Assembly: GCF_910589235.1 (NCBI RefSeq)
Contig: NC_060960.1
Span: forward strand, 10,396,119 to 10,460,118
DNA length: 64,000 nt
DNA from: Vespa crabro
Lineage: Eukaryota > Arthropoda > Insecta > Hymenoptera > Vespidae
Direction of reading: 5' to 3'
The notes beneath the pieces are model-generated. The model was given only the letters and a program-made list of their open reading frames with translations, was not told where the DNA came from and ran no database searches. Position 1 is the first letter of the stretch, and each line of letters begins with the position of its first letter. The translations under genes were made by a program, and so were the position numbers. Below are positions 42,353 to 53,664 of this stretch, piece by piece.

Positions 42353-42423
42353 TTAATAATATTAATAATATTAATAATAATAATAATAATAATAATAGTA
42401 ATAATAGTAATAATAATAATAAA
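42300..42423. repeat. AAT microsatellite in the probable BTG3 3' UTR
   Basis: About 120 bp of AAT with ATT and AGT interruptions, about 40 nt downstream of the BTG3 stop codon. The mRNA sense strand reads ATT. Confidence 0.9.
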
Positions 42424-42460
42424 GGAACAGATTTCTTATTTATACCTGGATCAAATTTGT

Positions 42461-43349
42461 TTATACTTTAAGAGTAGCTTTTGGAGACCAGTGATGAAAA
42501 CGGGTTGGGCCAGCAGGATAAGAAGGAGGAATCCATTTGTTTCCCCGATGGCCCATGAAGGGAGGTGGAGATGGACCGCTCAAAAAATGAGGTGGCACGA
42601 TATTATACCATGGTTGAGTGATCGGATGAGGTCCATAGCCCATGCCAAAGGAGTGACCAAACCAAGTACGATTTCTGTTAACATGGAGTCTGGGACTGTT
42701 CAAATTGCGCCTCCTACCTGTACCAGTACTATTATGATGTTGATTTTGATTTGCAGAGCTTAAAGGTTTTACTTCATGTTGTTCTTCCATAGTAGGTACC
42801 AGTGGGGTTTTCTGTGAAATATATTTATATGCAATTATTCTTATTATTATTCTTATCTGTATAGCTAAATGCGTAAATATCAAAATATATAATCCTAATA
42901 CATACCAGCATTTTTGTCTGCCTCTCAGATTGTTTATTTTCTTTCTCTGCATGATTATCTCTTTGAAAAATTGGTACAGTATTTTCTTTATCATCAAATG
43001 ATGCCAATGTGCAATATGATCCCTTACTTTCTCCAAAACGACAACAAACTTCATTAGGGTCAACCCAAAGTGTAAGCTCTACTGGTAGAGACAAATCTTC
43101 GTACTTCACTCCAGCAGCATTTGCAGCACTCTCCAAGGTCGCGTCCCTTCTATTATGCCCATTCACACGTATGCAACGATAACCTTGACCTTTGAAAGGC
43201 TTATCAGGAAACCAATGATTTTTAAAACGTTCCGTCAACAATTCAACTAAATGTCGTTTGAAACATTCCAATTGATCGGGACTAAATTTTTCGTTTTTTT
43301 CTATCAGCTGTACTAAGAATAGTACTGCTGCTGTAATTTCGTTGCGCAT
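42461..43349 (-). CDS. Btg3: BTG/TOB-family antiproliferative protein, BTG3-like, 2 coding exons
   Basis: Predicted APRO-domain adaptor; family members bind the CAF1/CCR4 deadenylase and restrain proliferation. Exons in transcript order are 43349-42906 and 42811-42461: 265 codons including the stop (264 aa, against 252 in human BTG3). The start MRNEITAAV aligns with the BTG3 N-terminus. An in-frame ATG 22 codons upstream (43415) is disfavoured for that reason. Box A is FKNHWFPDKPFKGQGYRCIR (about residues 42-61). Box B is LPVELTLWVDPNEVCCRFGE (about 88-107). The EVCCRFGE ending and a Pro/His/Trp-rich tail (KWIPPSYPAGP, HHWSP) point to BTG3 rather than BTG1/2 or TOB. A long AAT microsatellite begins about 40 nt past the stop, so it probably lies in the 3' UTR. 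The gene is divergent from NCAPH2. Confidence 0.94.
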
Positions 43350-45181
43350 GATAACAGTATTGGTTGATAAACTTATAAATTCCTGACTTGTTCCTCTTCT
43401 GATAAACTGACACAATATTTTTGTAAACTAAAGTACCATTCGAGGAAGACGATATGGAGTACATAGAGCCCTTTTGCAACGCTACAACGTTTAAATGTTT
43501 CAAGATCTATGTTTTCTTTTTTGAATTATAAACGGAATAATTTTACTGTCTTCCTTTTTCTTGCATTTAAATTCTTCTTTCTAAAACTGATCTATATAAA
43601 AAGAAAGAGAGAGAAAAAAAAAAAAAAGAAAGAAAAAAAAGAACACATTATTATCATATATTTCAATATTTCAATATTTCTATTTTTTATTTAGCAGAGA
43701 CAAAAATACTTTTGTATAGAAATATTCTTAAAAAATACTCTTTAGAAATTTATATTTATCCCAAGCAAAGTTAATTTCTGAAACCCCCGATATGAAAACT
43801 GTCCATCGAATAAACAATAACTAACATTTGTTATTATTAAGAAGGATCCCCCTCCCCTCAAAAATATATTTATAATTGACTTTACAATATTAACAATATG
43901 TGCGTACATATGCGCTATGATTAATAGCATATTCCAACTGGACTACATAACAATATGTTATGCATATCAATTGGACCATGATTTTTAGTTTCAAAGGTTA
44001 GGAAATATCTATTAAAGTAAATACGAAGAAATATTTAGATCGTTAATCTTTAGAATGATCATTCACTCAAAATGATATAAAAATTTCTACACGAAATGGC
44101 TTAAATTTGAATGAAAACATTATTTCAAGCAACGAACGCAATTTATGCCAGCTCATTCTTATGCCAATAGAACGTGTGGCAAACGATACGTATATTTCTA
44201 ATATCACTATTTTCAAACTTGTTTAAATGACAAATATTTTTCAATTCTAATCACCATTCATATGTATTCACATCTGAACAAAGCACTCATAATTATAATA
44301 ATAATATTAAATTAACCTTACGAATTAATGTGGAAAAAAAACTCGTATTTCTGGCAAAACCACTACGTCCTCTCCCTCTTTAAATAAACGTACTCGACCC
44401 AACACGTGTTACGTTGCATCCAAGTCCATAAACCATACAAACTTTCGATAAGTGCGTACTATCGTTCGAAGGATAAAATCAAAATTTGAAATGATCCGCG
44501 TCCATTTCTTTTTCTTGTTTTTTTCTTTTCTTTTTTTTTTTTTTTTGTTTCGCATTATCGTAATTATTATCATTATCATCGTTATTATTATTGCTTTTTT
44601 AAATTTTCCAATAAAGGTAATAATAGTTTTGTTGTATAAAAAAAACTTGCAAAATAATTTGAATAAATTGAAACGTTTAAAGAAGCAACAATAATCTGTC
44701 CACCAATTGGAAACTGTTTCATGGAAAATACAAAGCTGATTTGTTCCTCGTATTAAACGATTAAATTTGTTTTTATAAATATTTGAAATCGTTAAATAGG
44801 CTAATTAATTTATAAAACATTTAAATCATTTCATTTTAAATGCGATAAAGCGAATGGATAAAGATTGAGAAATTTCTTTCAAAAAAACTAAGAGAGAAGA
44901 AATTCTAGAATTAAGCAGGGATAAAAGTTTTTAAGCCGAAACATTGAACGCGGCATAATTTGAGAAGTCGAAATGTGTGACTACAATTTAATATTGAAAA
45001 GAAAATAAATTCGAGGATATTAATTTATCAATGATTATTAACAAATTTATCGTGCAATAAATAATAATCTAGTGATAATCAATAAATTATATGTTCTAAT
45101 ATTACATCGATATCTTCTTAACCTTGTTTTTTGTGGGTGTTATTTAATAATTAAGTGTTAGGTAAAAGAAAAAAAACAAAA

Positions 45182-45213
<32 letters not shown>

Positions 45214-45301
45214 AAAAGTAGGGGAAAAAAAAGGGACACCCAAAAGGGAATGAAAGAATAATAATAATAAATGATAATTTAAAATTATAACTTGTATAAA
45301 A
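43350..45301. other. Divergent intergenic region between BTG3 and NCAPH2
   Basis: Holds the 5' UTRs and promoters of both genes, not precisely located. A less AT-rich stretch at about 44340-44450 contains an E-box palindrome CACGTG (44403-44408). No coding sequence is supported here. Confidence 0.6.
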
Positions 45302-46537
45302 ATGGTTAATCTACAAGATATTAGCTGCCAGCTTATGAAACCAGCTAAAGATCTTGCAAGTTGGAACTTTCCACTTTCAGAAGTATGTATGGATTTTAGG
45401 ATTATTTGTAAATAAATTGATAGAAATTTATCAATATTATAATACTATTTCAGATTCTAGAAGAATATTATTCTTTACTTGAAGGTCATTATGATGTTAA
45501 CTTTGGAGAAGCTGCATTAATTCTCCAAAATTCTGTTAACATATATGTACACAGAGTTGAACGTCTTCTTGATGAGACTGCATGTTTAAATGAAATGTTT
45601 ATCGATTATGAGTATGTATATCACTTTAAGACATTGTAGAATAATAAGAGTAAACTTTTTTTTCATAATTTTAACAGAGGTGAAAGTGCAAATGAAAAAT
45701 TGAAACACAATAAAAAACATTTAAACAACTCCATTAATTTTGATGATTTTAAATTGTGCAATTTGGCGGACGAAGTCGGAAAGAATATTAATACGAAAAA
45801 TAAATTTAATATAGAAAAACCTGTAAAATTGTTAACACGGCGCTTTGCTCAATTAGAAAATATTGCAGATGATCTTGTACATAATATGACAGAAATAATC
45901 GATATTCATGGTGATGTTATTGGAAAAAAATATCATTTCAGGTATGTTACATAGTTATAGTATATTAATAATGTCATTAATAATAATCTATTGTATTGTG
46001 TATAGATGTAATCAATATTTGAATATGAATGGTCTACTGATAGATGAACCTACTCCTGATGGTAAATATATATATACATATATATATATATGGATATAGA
46101 TATATATACATATTATCTCTTAATAAAATAATTTATTAATATTTTCTCTAGACTTTGGAATAATGGACATTGATATCTCTGCTACGTCAGGGTATTGCTC
46201 CAATATGTCAACATTTGATAGCAGTTATAATTTTAATAATCCAACTAACATATGCAATATAGTGACCAATAATAATACAGAAACTTTAACAAATTGTTGC
46301 TTATCGCCAGTATTAAATAATGCCGATTGTTCAATTGATACAGACGATTTTAATGTAACAGACAATGCAATTAATGAAAAAGAACAGCCTACAATTATTG
46401 GTAAAAAAGAAAAATTTCAAAAAAATTCTAAAATTGACAAGCAATTACTTATTAATAATTATACAAATATGAATAACGCAGATGATGCGTGTAATATTCC
46501 AAACAATAAAAATCATCATTCTAACAGAAGGTATTAA

Positions 46538-46590
<53 letters not shown>

Positions 46591-46829
46591 TATGTAGGCA
46601 ATATTGATTGTTAATGGGTTAAAAATTTAATATAATTTTAGATTAAAAGAAATTAAATATTCAACTAATACAAAGAAAATTGTAAATTCAAAAATATGGG
46701 AACCAATATCTCTTACACATAACATTTCAATAAAAAAGAAACGTATTGATCTATTAAATATAACATCTTCAATGATTTCTAAAACTGAATCTGTAAGTTC
46801 TTCTAGTATCAATCATATATAAACATTTT

Positions 46830-46864
<35 letters not shown>

Positions 46865-48009
46865 CAAGATCAATCTTTACTTTAACATTTACAGAGAAAA
46901 AGAAAAATGATTTCGCAAATGTACAAGGATGAATGCATAGTAAATTTTCTTTTGAAAGAATCTAAAATGTTGCAAGATAAGAATTCTGGACATAGATCCA
47001 AAAAACAGATACTGCCACAATTTAAATCAGGCAAGAAATTTGTATTATTACATTTTAATATGATGATGATGATGCTCGTTCGATTGATCAATTTTTAATT
47101 TATTTATTTATTTATTTTTTTTCCCCTTTTGTTTTTCAGAAGAAATCAATGAAATGCAAAAGGTTTTTGAGGATTGTTTTAAAAATGCAGAAAAATTAAC
47201 TTCTTTCAATTGTGAAACAACAGATACAACGATCGATGATTTAAGAATGAAAAAAAATTCAACCGAAAATAATACATTTACGGATGATGCATTCCTTGAT
47301 GATTCTGGTATATTAGCAAATTCATCGAGTATTCTTGACTGCGAGACACGTGGAGTTTCTCCAACTGATTCAATAATTTCAAGGTCAAACAGTGTCTCTT
47401 CACAATGCGATTTACAAAATTCTTTGCCAAATTACGAAAGATTGATTAAAGATAAGATGAAAGAACTTTTAGAGGATTCAGATGTTCAAACTGAACTTGA
47501 TCGTAAAATTACTAAATGGCATCAGTCGATACAATCGAAACTTGCAGAAGTTGAACAAAAGCCTATATTTAGTATACAAAATTATGCATCTCAAATTATT
47601 AAAAAATTAAATGATAAAAGTCAAAATGCATCTTTTGATAATATTGTGGACGGTGAACATAGCTATGACGTAGCTAGATATTTCTTGGCATTGTTACAAT
47701 TGGTACGTATATTAGATTTATTAATAAAGAAATAAATTTTATAACCCTTTTAATATAATTAACAATTTTCTATAGGCCAATACGTACAATGTGGATATAA
47801 GAAAAAATAAAAATATTGACGAATGTATAGAGATCGTATTACTTGATACAGGTAAAGATGCTTAAAAAAAAAAAAAAAGAAAAAAAAGAAAAAAAATCGT
47901 TTAAAATTAAAAGCATCTTCTAATAATCCAATCAGATATTAACCAAAGATACACAAGTGCTGGTAGACATAACAATAATGTTAATAACAATTATGCTCCA
48001 CATAAATAA
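45302..48009 (+). CDS. Ncaph2: Condensin-2 complex subunit H2 (kleisin), 10 exons
   Basis: Kleisin subunit of condensin II, which bridges SMC2/SMC4 in nuclear chromosome compaction. Exons are 45302-45382, 45454-45611, 45678-45941, 46006-46061, 46152-46530, 46642-46792, 46895-47030, 47140-47702, 47776-47851 and 47936-48009: 646 codons including the stop (645 aa, against about 605 in human). The N-terminus is H2-like (LMKPAKDLASWNF, LEEYYSLLEG, NFGEAALILQNS, VYVHRVE-like segment). It is followed by RRFAQLENIADDL. The middle is Asn/Ser-rich and poorly conserved. Near the end is the conserved RYFLALLQLANTYNVDI, split by an intron. Nine introns keep the frame; eight are GT-AG and the seventh (47031-47139) uses a GC donor. 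One intron contains a 47-nt T run (46541-46587). Assignment rests on the two terminal kleisin-like regions. Confidence 0.92.
47031..47139 (+). other. GC-AG intron in Ncaph2
   Basis: The exon ends ...AAATCAG at 47030, the intron begins gcaaga, and it ends tttttcag at 47139. Joining in phase 1 keeps the frame into EEINEMQKVFEDC. No GT donor nearby gives the right phase: the gtatta at 47040 would shift the frame, and reading through meets a stop at 47097. Confidence 0.8.
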
Positions 48010-48123
48010 TATAATATAAAATATTTTTTTATAAAGTTATTTTTACACTTTACTTAAAAAAAAAAAAGAAAAAAAAAAAAAAAAGAAAAAAAAAGAAAAA
48101 AAAAGAACACTCATGAAATGCTA

Positions 48124-48129
48124 AATAAA
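48124..48129 (+). terminator. Candidate polyadenylation signal of Ncaph2
   Basis: AATAAA in ctaaataaag, about 115 nt past the stop codon and just after an A-rich microsatellite. It is the best-placed hexamer, but the AT-rich context makes chance occurrence likely. Confidence 0.4.
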
Positions 48130-48424
48130 GAAATATTTTTTTCTAATTTTTTATAGATCCAATATTTTGTCATAAGACATGTTTTGTCATGTATCGTATA
48201 AGTATTTCATATCCTTATATCTATATATCATAAAATGTGTCAATGAATATTAAATGTAAATAAGTCCATAGACATGAGACATTTACGTACAATGTAAATG
48301 GAGCTCACGATCAACAATGCTCTTTATTATTTCATTCGAAGTTTACATGTCAATGTAATGTGATATTATTATATTACGATTGATTACAATCTTTCGAAGA
48401 AGACGCGGCAATGAAAAGTTGTAG

Positions 48425-48565
48425 TTACGCAACGACAGGTGGCGATAACTTCTCGTGAGAATACCTGATATCTTCAAGTTTATCAAGTGCCAGCTGCAAT
48501 CTAGAAATTTGGTATCCTTTGTTCTTGGGATACTTGGTGATCTGTAATAATTGTTTCCGAAGTGC
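48425..48565 (-). CDS. Possible terminal coding exon of an unidentified minus-strand gene
   Basis: On the minus strand an AG acceptor (attaatag) is followed by 47 codons including a TAA stop. The frame reads ALRKQLLQITKYPKNKGYQ and continues through SRLQLALDKLEDIRYSHEKL to the tail SPPVVA. Composition is protein-like and this patch is much less AT-rich than the flanks. There is no ATG inside and an in-frame stop immediately upstream of the acceptor, so it would have to be spliced to an exon I could not locate. The acceptor lacks a good pyrimidine tract. It could instead be a 5' UTR or regulatory element of egl on the other strand. I recognise no family. Confidence 0.33.
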   Translation of the reverse strand, partial: ALRKQLLQITKYPKNKGYQISRLQLALDKLEDIRYSHEKLSPPVVA

Positions 48566-48821
48566 CTATTAATGTTATATTTATTATTATTTAATATTAA
48601 AATAATATAATGTTTTTATTTGGAAACGATTAATATTTAATATAATTTATGTTGATTAATTATTATTATTGGAAATTTAATTAAAATGTGTTGACCTAGA
48701 AAATATTTTAGATTTCATTTATTCAAATATGTCGAATATTTAATGAAGAGGACTAATGCTTCAGCCATCAATGGTAAATACTGTATAATTTACATCATGC
48801 GAGATAGCAATGTTTAATAGA

Positions 48822-48884
<63 letters not shown>

Positions 48885-49554
48885 TATATATATATATGTG
48901 AATTACCATAAAATATTATATGGTATTATGTTTTGTATGCCAAATATATAATACTTTGAATAAATCTATTTTTACCAATGTAGAATATACAATATTGTTA
49001 ACAATGTAGAAATATTGATTTACTTAATTAAATAATGTATTAATCGGATATTAAATAATGTAGAGAGGGTAATTTCAATAACACGGTTGATCGATTGGTT
49101 TTTATTTTCTTCTTTTCTTTTCTTTTTTTTTTCTTTTTTTTTTTTTTTGTTAAATACACCTGATTATTATTTATACAAGATTACTATGTGCGAATAAATG
49201 AAATTTCCTGAAAGTATAATTTAATTAATTAATATTTTTATTATAACATATCAATTTATATTTATGTGCAGGATCCTGTTTGTGTTATTGGCGATGTATC
49301 TGCTAACTTATGTCAATCGTCATGCATATCTCTTATAAGGATATAAAAAAACATTATTTTCTATGATTGATTATGCATTTTTGTTATTACTATTGTCATT
49401 TGAATATTATGGTAAATAAGCGTATTTCGTAATTTAAAAAGTTTCTCTTTTATACTATGTTAAATAATATTTTAATATTATTAGGATATTTCGTGACAGT
49501 GCCATCAATTACGAATGATCAAAGGAGTATCTAACAATAATAAAAACTTACGAA
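48566..49554. other. Region upstream of egl with exon-like islands
   Basis: Two further segments look exonic on the plus strand: 48712-48772 (ttttag acceptor, AATG|gtaaat donor) and from 49272 (atgtgcag acceptor) to about 49345. A third acceptor precedes the leader at about 49485. They may be non-coding 5' exons of egl. A TA array lies at 48822-48897. Confidence 0.4.
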
Positions 49555-52442
49555 ATGGATAGTTCTGAATATGAGATGGTCAGAAATATGACTCTCTTAT
49601 TCTTTTTTGAACGTTTAATGGACAAAGGTGGACCACGGACATTACACGATTTAAGTTGTCAATTTGGAGCTAAAGGATTCACTAAAGAAATGCGTCAAAT
49701 AGCAGGTGGATCCCAGAGTGGCCTTAAGAAATTTTTATCTCAACATCCATCACTTTTTATTATAAACGGTGATTACGTTTCCATTAATACTTTTCAATCT
49801 GTACACGAAGAAGACAGTGGATTTAAATTAAGTGGAACACGTGATTATGCACGAGAAGCAGTAGAATATTTTTCTAATAAATTGATGCAATACGGAGTAG
49901 GAACCGAGGTACCAATAACTAGCCTACTTGGACATCGATCGCAGGCCTCTCCAGAAGTAAGACACATTTCTGGTCAACGCTATAAAGAATTTAGAGATTT
50001 TCTCTTGAAGTATCCTGGTGCCTTTGTAGTTACGGACGATAATGTAATGTTGAAACAATACGAAGGAATGAAAGTAAAATTATTCGTAGAATTGGAACCC
50101 GATACGCCTATCGATCCCGAAGTTACTGTAAAATTATTACAATTTTTTGCCCAATGCATAGAAGAGAAGGGTCCAATTTTTATAGATATATTGTTTAATA
50201 TGGTTAATGAGAAATTTTGTCATGGACAAAATTGGACGTCTATATTTAAAACGGTTCGAGATTTGTCTACATTTATAAAAATGTTTCCCGACACCTTCCA
50301 TGTTCAAAGTAATCTCGTAACATTGATAGAACGGGGAAAATCTTCTACGTTAGAAACAGACACGAAAACGAAACCTATGCAATTGACTCGAAATCGTGGT
50401 AATGCCGTAAATCGAATAAATGCAGTACAACAAACGACAAGTTTATCAAATAATACACAGACATCCTCTCAGGCAGTAAACTCAGAAAGCGTTGTATGTA
50501 ACAACTCACCAATTGAAAATAATACATCGCAAACTGCAACTCCTACACCTGTTGAAACTAATAATAACTGTCCTTTAGTAAGTTTACAGCAGCAAACGCT
50601 TAAACAAAGAATAAATACGCTTGTAATGAAGACGTTAGCAGATAATACCGATAAAGATCGCAGTTTACAGAGTATTCAAAAGGGTGACGCGTGGAAATTA
50701 AAAGTATTACAACAGACAAGGGTAATTGTAAACCCAAAAGAAAGTTTACAGATTATAGAAGATATAATAAATCCTCGCAAACCTCGAGCAGATAATAATG
50801 TTATTTCGTTTGATTGCGAAGGAATAAATTTGGGTGTTAAAGGACAATTAACTCTAATACAAATTGGGACTATGAGTGGTCAAGCTTATGTCTTCGATTT
50901 ATTTACATGTCCTACCCTCGTACAGGCTGGCGGACTTCAAAAACTTTTAGAAACTGATAAAGTTATCAAGGTGAGCTTCTTTTAAGAAGCCTGACCAGAT
51001 ATTTATATTAACAACATCTTTTACAAAGATTATCTAATTTTTTTAGGTGATTCACGATTGTAAAAATGATAGCGTTAATTTATATAAACAATTTAACATA
51101 ACGCTAAATAATGTCTTTGACACGCAGGTATGTATACATATACATACAATATATGTACATATATTTTCCTTTTTTTTATAATAAACTTTCTCGTCGTAAG
51201 AATTTTACATTTTTTATTATATACAGACTGCACATGCCGTAATTCAATTTCAAGAAACAGGGAAACCTGTGTACAAAGTAAAAAATGTCAATTTAAATAT
51301 TTTATGCGATCATTATGGGGCACCATGTAATCCCTTGAAGGAACAATTAAAAAATATTTATCGTAAAGACCAAAGATACTGGTCTCGTCGGCCTATGACT
51401 AGAGATATGTTGATTTATGCTAGTAGCGATGTTCTCAGTCTTGTACCACGGGTATATCTTTCTATGACAAGGTAAGCTATTGCGAGAACAAACGGGAAGG
51501 TAGATTTTGTTGATCTTGTTGATCTTGTCGATCTTGTTGATCTTTTGTTGATTTTGTTTATGTGTAGATTGATCAAGCCGGAGTTTCAAAGCCTATTTAC
51601 AGAATTATGCGAAGAACAAATTCTGATGCATATAAAACCGGCAGAAGTGAAGGCTCGTAAAAAGCAAAGAAAAGTCGAAACGGAAGTTGCAGATTTAAAG
51701 AAAAGAATGGAAGAGGCAACGTGTAAAAACATTGTATTAAGTAATCGGGAAATTCGTCTTCTTCGTTATTTAGATCTTACGGAGGAAGAGAAAGAGAAAT
51801 TAAAGGGTAATTATAAGGTTGCTAAGAAATTGGAAAAATTGGAGAATATGGGTCAAGATAAAGGTGATAGCAGCGACGAGGACGACGAAGATAAAATGGA
51901 AGATACGGAATATCATAGCATGGACAGTTACACCTCGGAGAATTCGCATTCTGGTATATTTTATAATATTAAAATAACCAAAGTTCCCAATGATAAGATT
52001 ATTACAAAGTACGAGACAAATTATATTTATGTTTTATGTTTATTCAATGATTAAATTACGATCGATATTTTTAGGTGGAATATTATCACCAAGAAATTCC
52101 GAGACTCCGAGTTTAACAGAATCCATGCAAATGGTCGATGAAATCCTATCGGATGCTCGAATGGATAGGTTGGAAAAAATAGAGAAATTAGAAGCAATAC
52201 TTTCTGCTGTGACTACGTCTTCGAACGATCAATTATCGCCGCCAAATAGTACAGAGATTTCCCCAAGACAATGTGTGTGTAAATGTCTAAACGATAAAGT
52301 TGATAGCCCAACGAAAGAAACTAAGATATTGGTTAATGCTGCCTGCCAAACACTTAGTACAGGTGATATCGCAATAACGAGAGTATTTGTCACGGAGGAA
52401 GAAAAGGAACGAGTAAGATTACAGAATTCGCCAAAAAAATAG
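49555..52442 (+). CDS. egl: Egalitarian homologue (BicD-dynein mRNA cargo adaptor, 3'-5' exonuclease-like), 5 coding exons
   Basis: Orthologue of Drosophila Egalitarian, the RNA-binding adaptor linking localised mRNAs to Bicaudal-D, dynein light chain and dynein. Coding exons are 49555-50970, 51047-51127, 51227-51471, 51568-51953 and 52075-52442: 832 codons including the stop (831 aa, against about 1000 in fly). The N-terminal block (EYEMVRNMTLLFFFERLMDK, then HDLSCQFGAKGFTKEMRQIA) is the BicD-binding end in the fly protein. The exonuclease-like domain spans about residues 413-580. All DEDDy residues are visible: FDCEG (Asp420, Glu422), HDCKND (Asp480) and YASSD (Tyr563, Asp567). An acidic Lys/Glu-rich segment follows. 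Near the C-terminus AACQTLS (Cys800-Gln801-Thr802) resembles an LC8 dynein-light-chain site. A 3' splice site about 70 nt before the ATG implies an upstream non-coding exon. Confidence 0.95.
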
Positions 52443-53664
52443 ATATTTAAGCTGTTTTTAAATACCAGCAAAGATGTTGCCATTAATAGGTTCTTTTATA
52501 AATATGTAATGAAAACTGAGCAATGAAAAATTGATCTATTTTGCGAATTTCATAATATTAAATGACGATGAACGAGTCTCGGTCTCGTTGTAAATACATC
52601 GTTAGGCATTTTTCCAAATCTGAAATATTATCGATATCAGATTTTTCATGGAAAAATGTCTTTTTATCATATCATCGACATGTGATGATCGATCTACTTA
52701 AAAAGATTACCTTTCTTTACAACTGTATAAGAAAGAAACATAATCAAACAAAGTAGCCGATTTAATCATCACTTATCATAGAAATGATGTTGCGATTTTA
52801 ATACGACAGGTTAATTAATCGCTTATATTGTATAAATCCGACCGTATGGTATTTATCAATAACTCTACTAACATGTCATATATTGCTCCTTTTATGGGAA
52901 ATATTTTACTGACATGAGCGCGCACAGGATAAATCGTAGGCTGAAGGAAAGTATTACTGAACGAATTATTCTTGAATATATGAATATCCGTTTCTTTTTT
53001 TTTTTTTTTGTTTCTTTTTTCTTTTTTCTTCTCCTTTTTTACTGTGCCTTCAGTTTCCTGTGTACACAAATAACAGTTATATTGATTGTTTTAACATTTA
53101 ATATATAATATTTCCAAAAAAAAAAACAAAAAAAAAATTAACTTATACGAAATTATATGTAATTTCAAAAGTATATACGCAAAATAAGAGATAAAAACGA
53201 TAATTGTATCTTTTATCGTTTTCCTTTTTTTTATTTTTTTTTTTTTGTTTATCTCTCTCTCTCTCTCTCTCTCCTTCTAGTTAAAAATTTAATTCAGCTT
53301 GACGAGATTCGCACTAGTCCATTTCTTTATAAACTCTTCTTCATTTTTTTTTCTTTTTTTCTTTTGCTTTTCAATAATTATTAAAACGTATATCGTTTGA
53401 CTTTGTCCTATTTTTCTCAGCCGTTTAAAGTGCCAAGAGAATAAAGAATGTGTTAAATTAAACGAGCATGAATAAAATTTCCCTTTGTGTTCATTTCAAA
53501 ATAAACACGTTCATCTCTTCAACATTGTAATCATGAAAAAGAAGTAATAATGACTCATATTAGATTCCAAAGGTTCATATATATATATGTACATATATAT
53601 GTGTATATATATATATATTCATTAAATAGTAGTAAAGGTGTTGCAACCATGTTTTTTCTTTTTT
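52443..53664. other. Convergent region between egl and Mtfmt
   Basis: Contains the two 3' UTRs. The AATAAA at 53440-53445 (+) is a possible egl signal. No coding sequence seen. Confidence 0.55.

Larger units (their letters stand above)
35963..42460. other. Gene-free region, 3' UTRs and microsatellites
   Basis: The first 0.85 kb is the probable 3' UTR of the Gln-rich protein gene, and the last part is probably the BTG3 3' UTR. Between them are a tandem duplication (37160-37763), GA and TA arrays, a CG run (38735-38754), a TCGTTA hexamer array (39041-39076) and a GTC array (39086-39106). The stretch 40320-42240 is AT-rich but less repetitive; I see no gene in it. Confidence 0.65.

Noticed and set aside
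43350..43415. 22-codon N-terminal extension of BTG3 from the ATG at 43415
   Set aside because: Family members begin at the position equivalent to MRNE; the extension shows no similarity.
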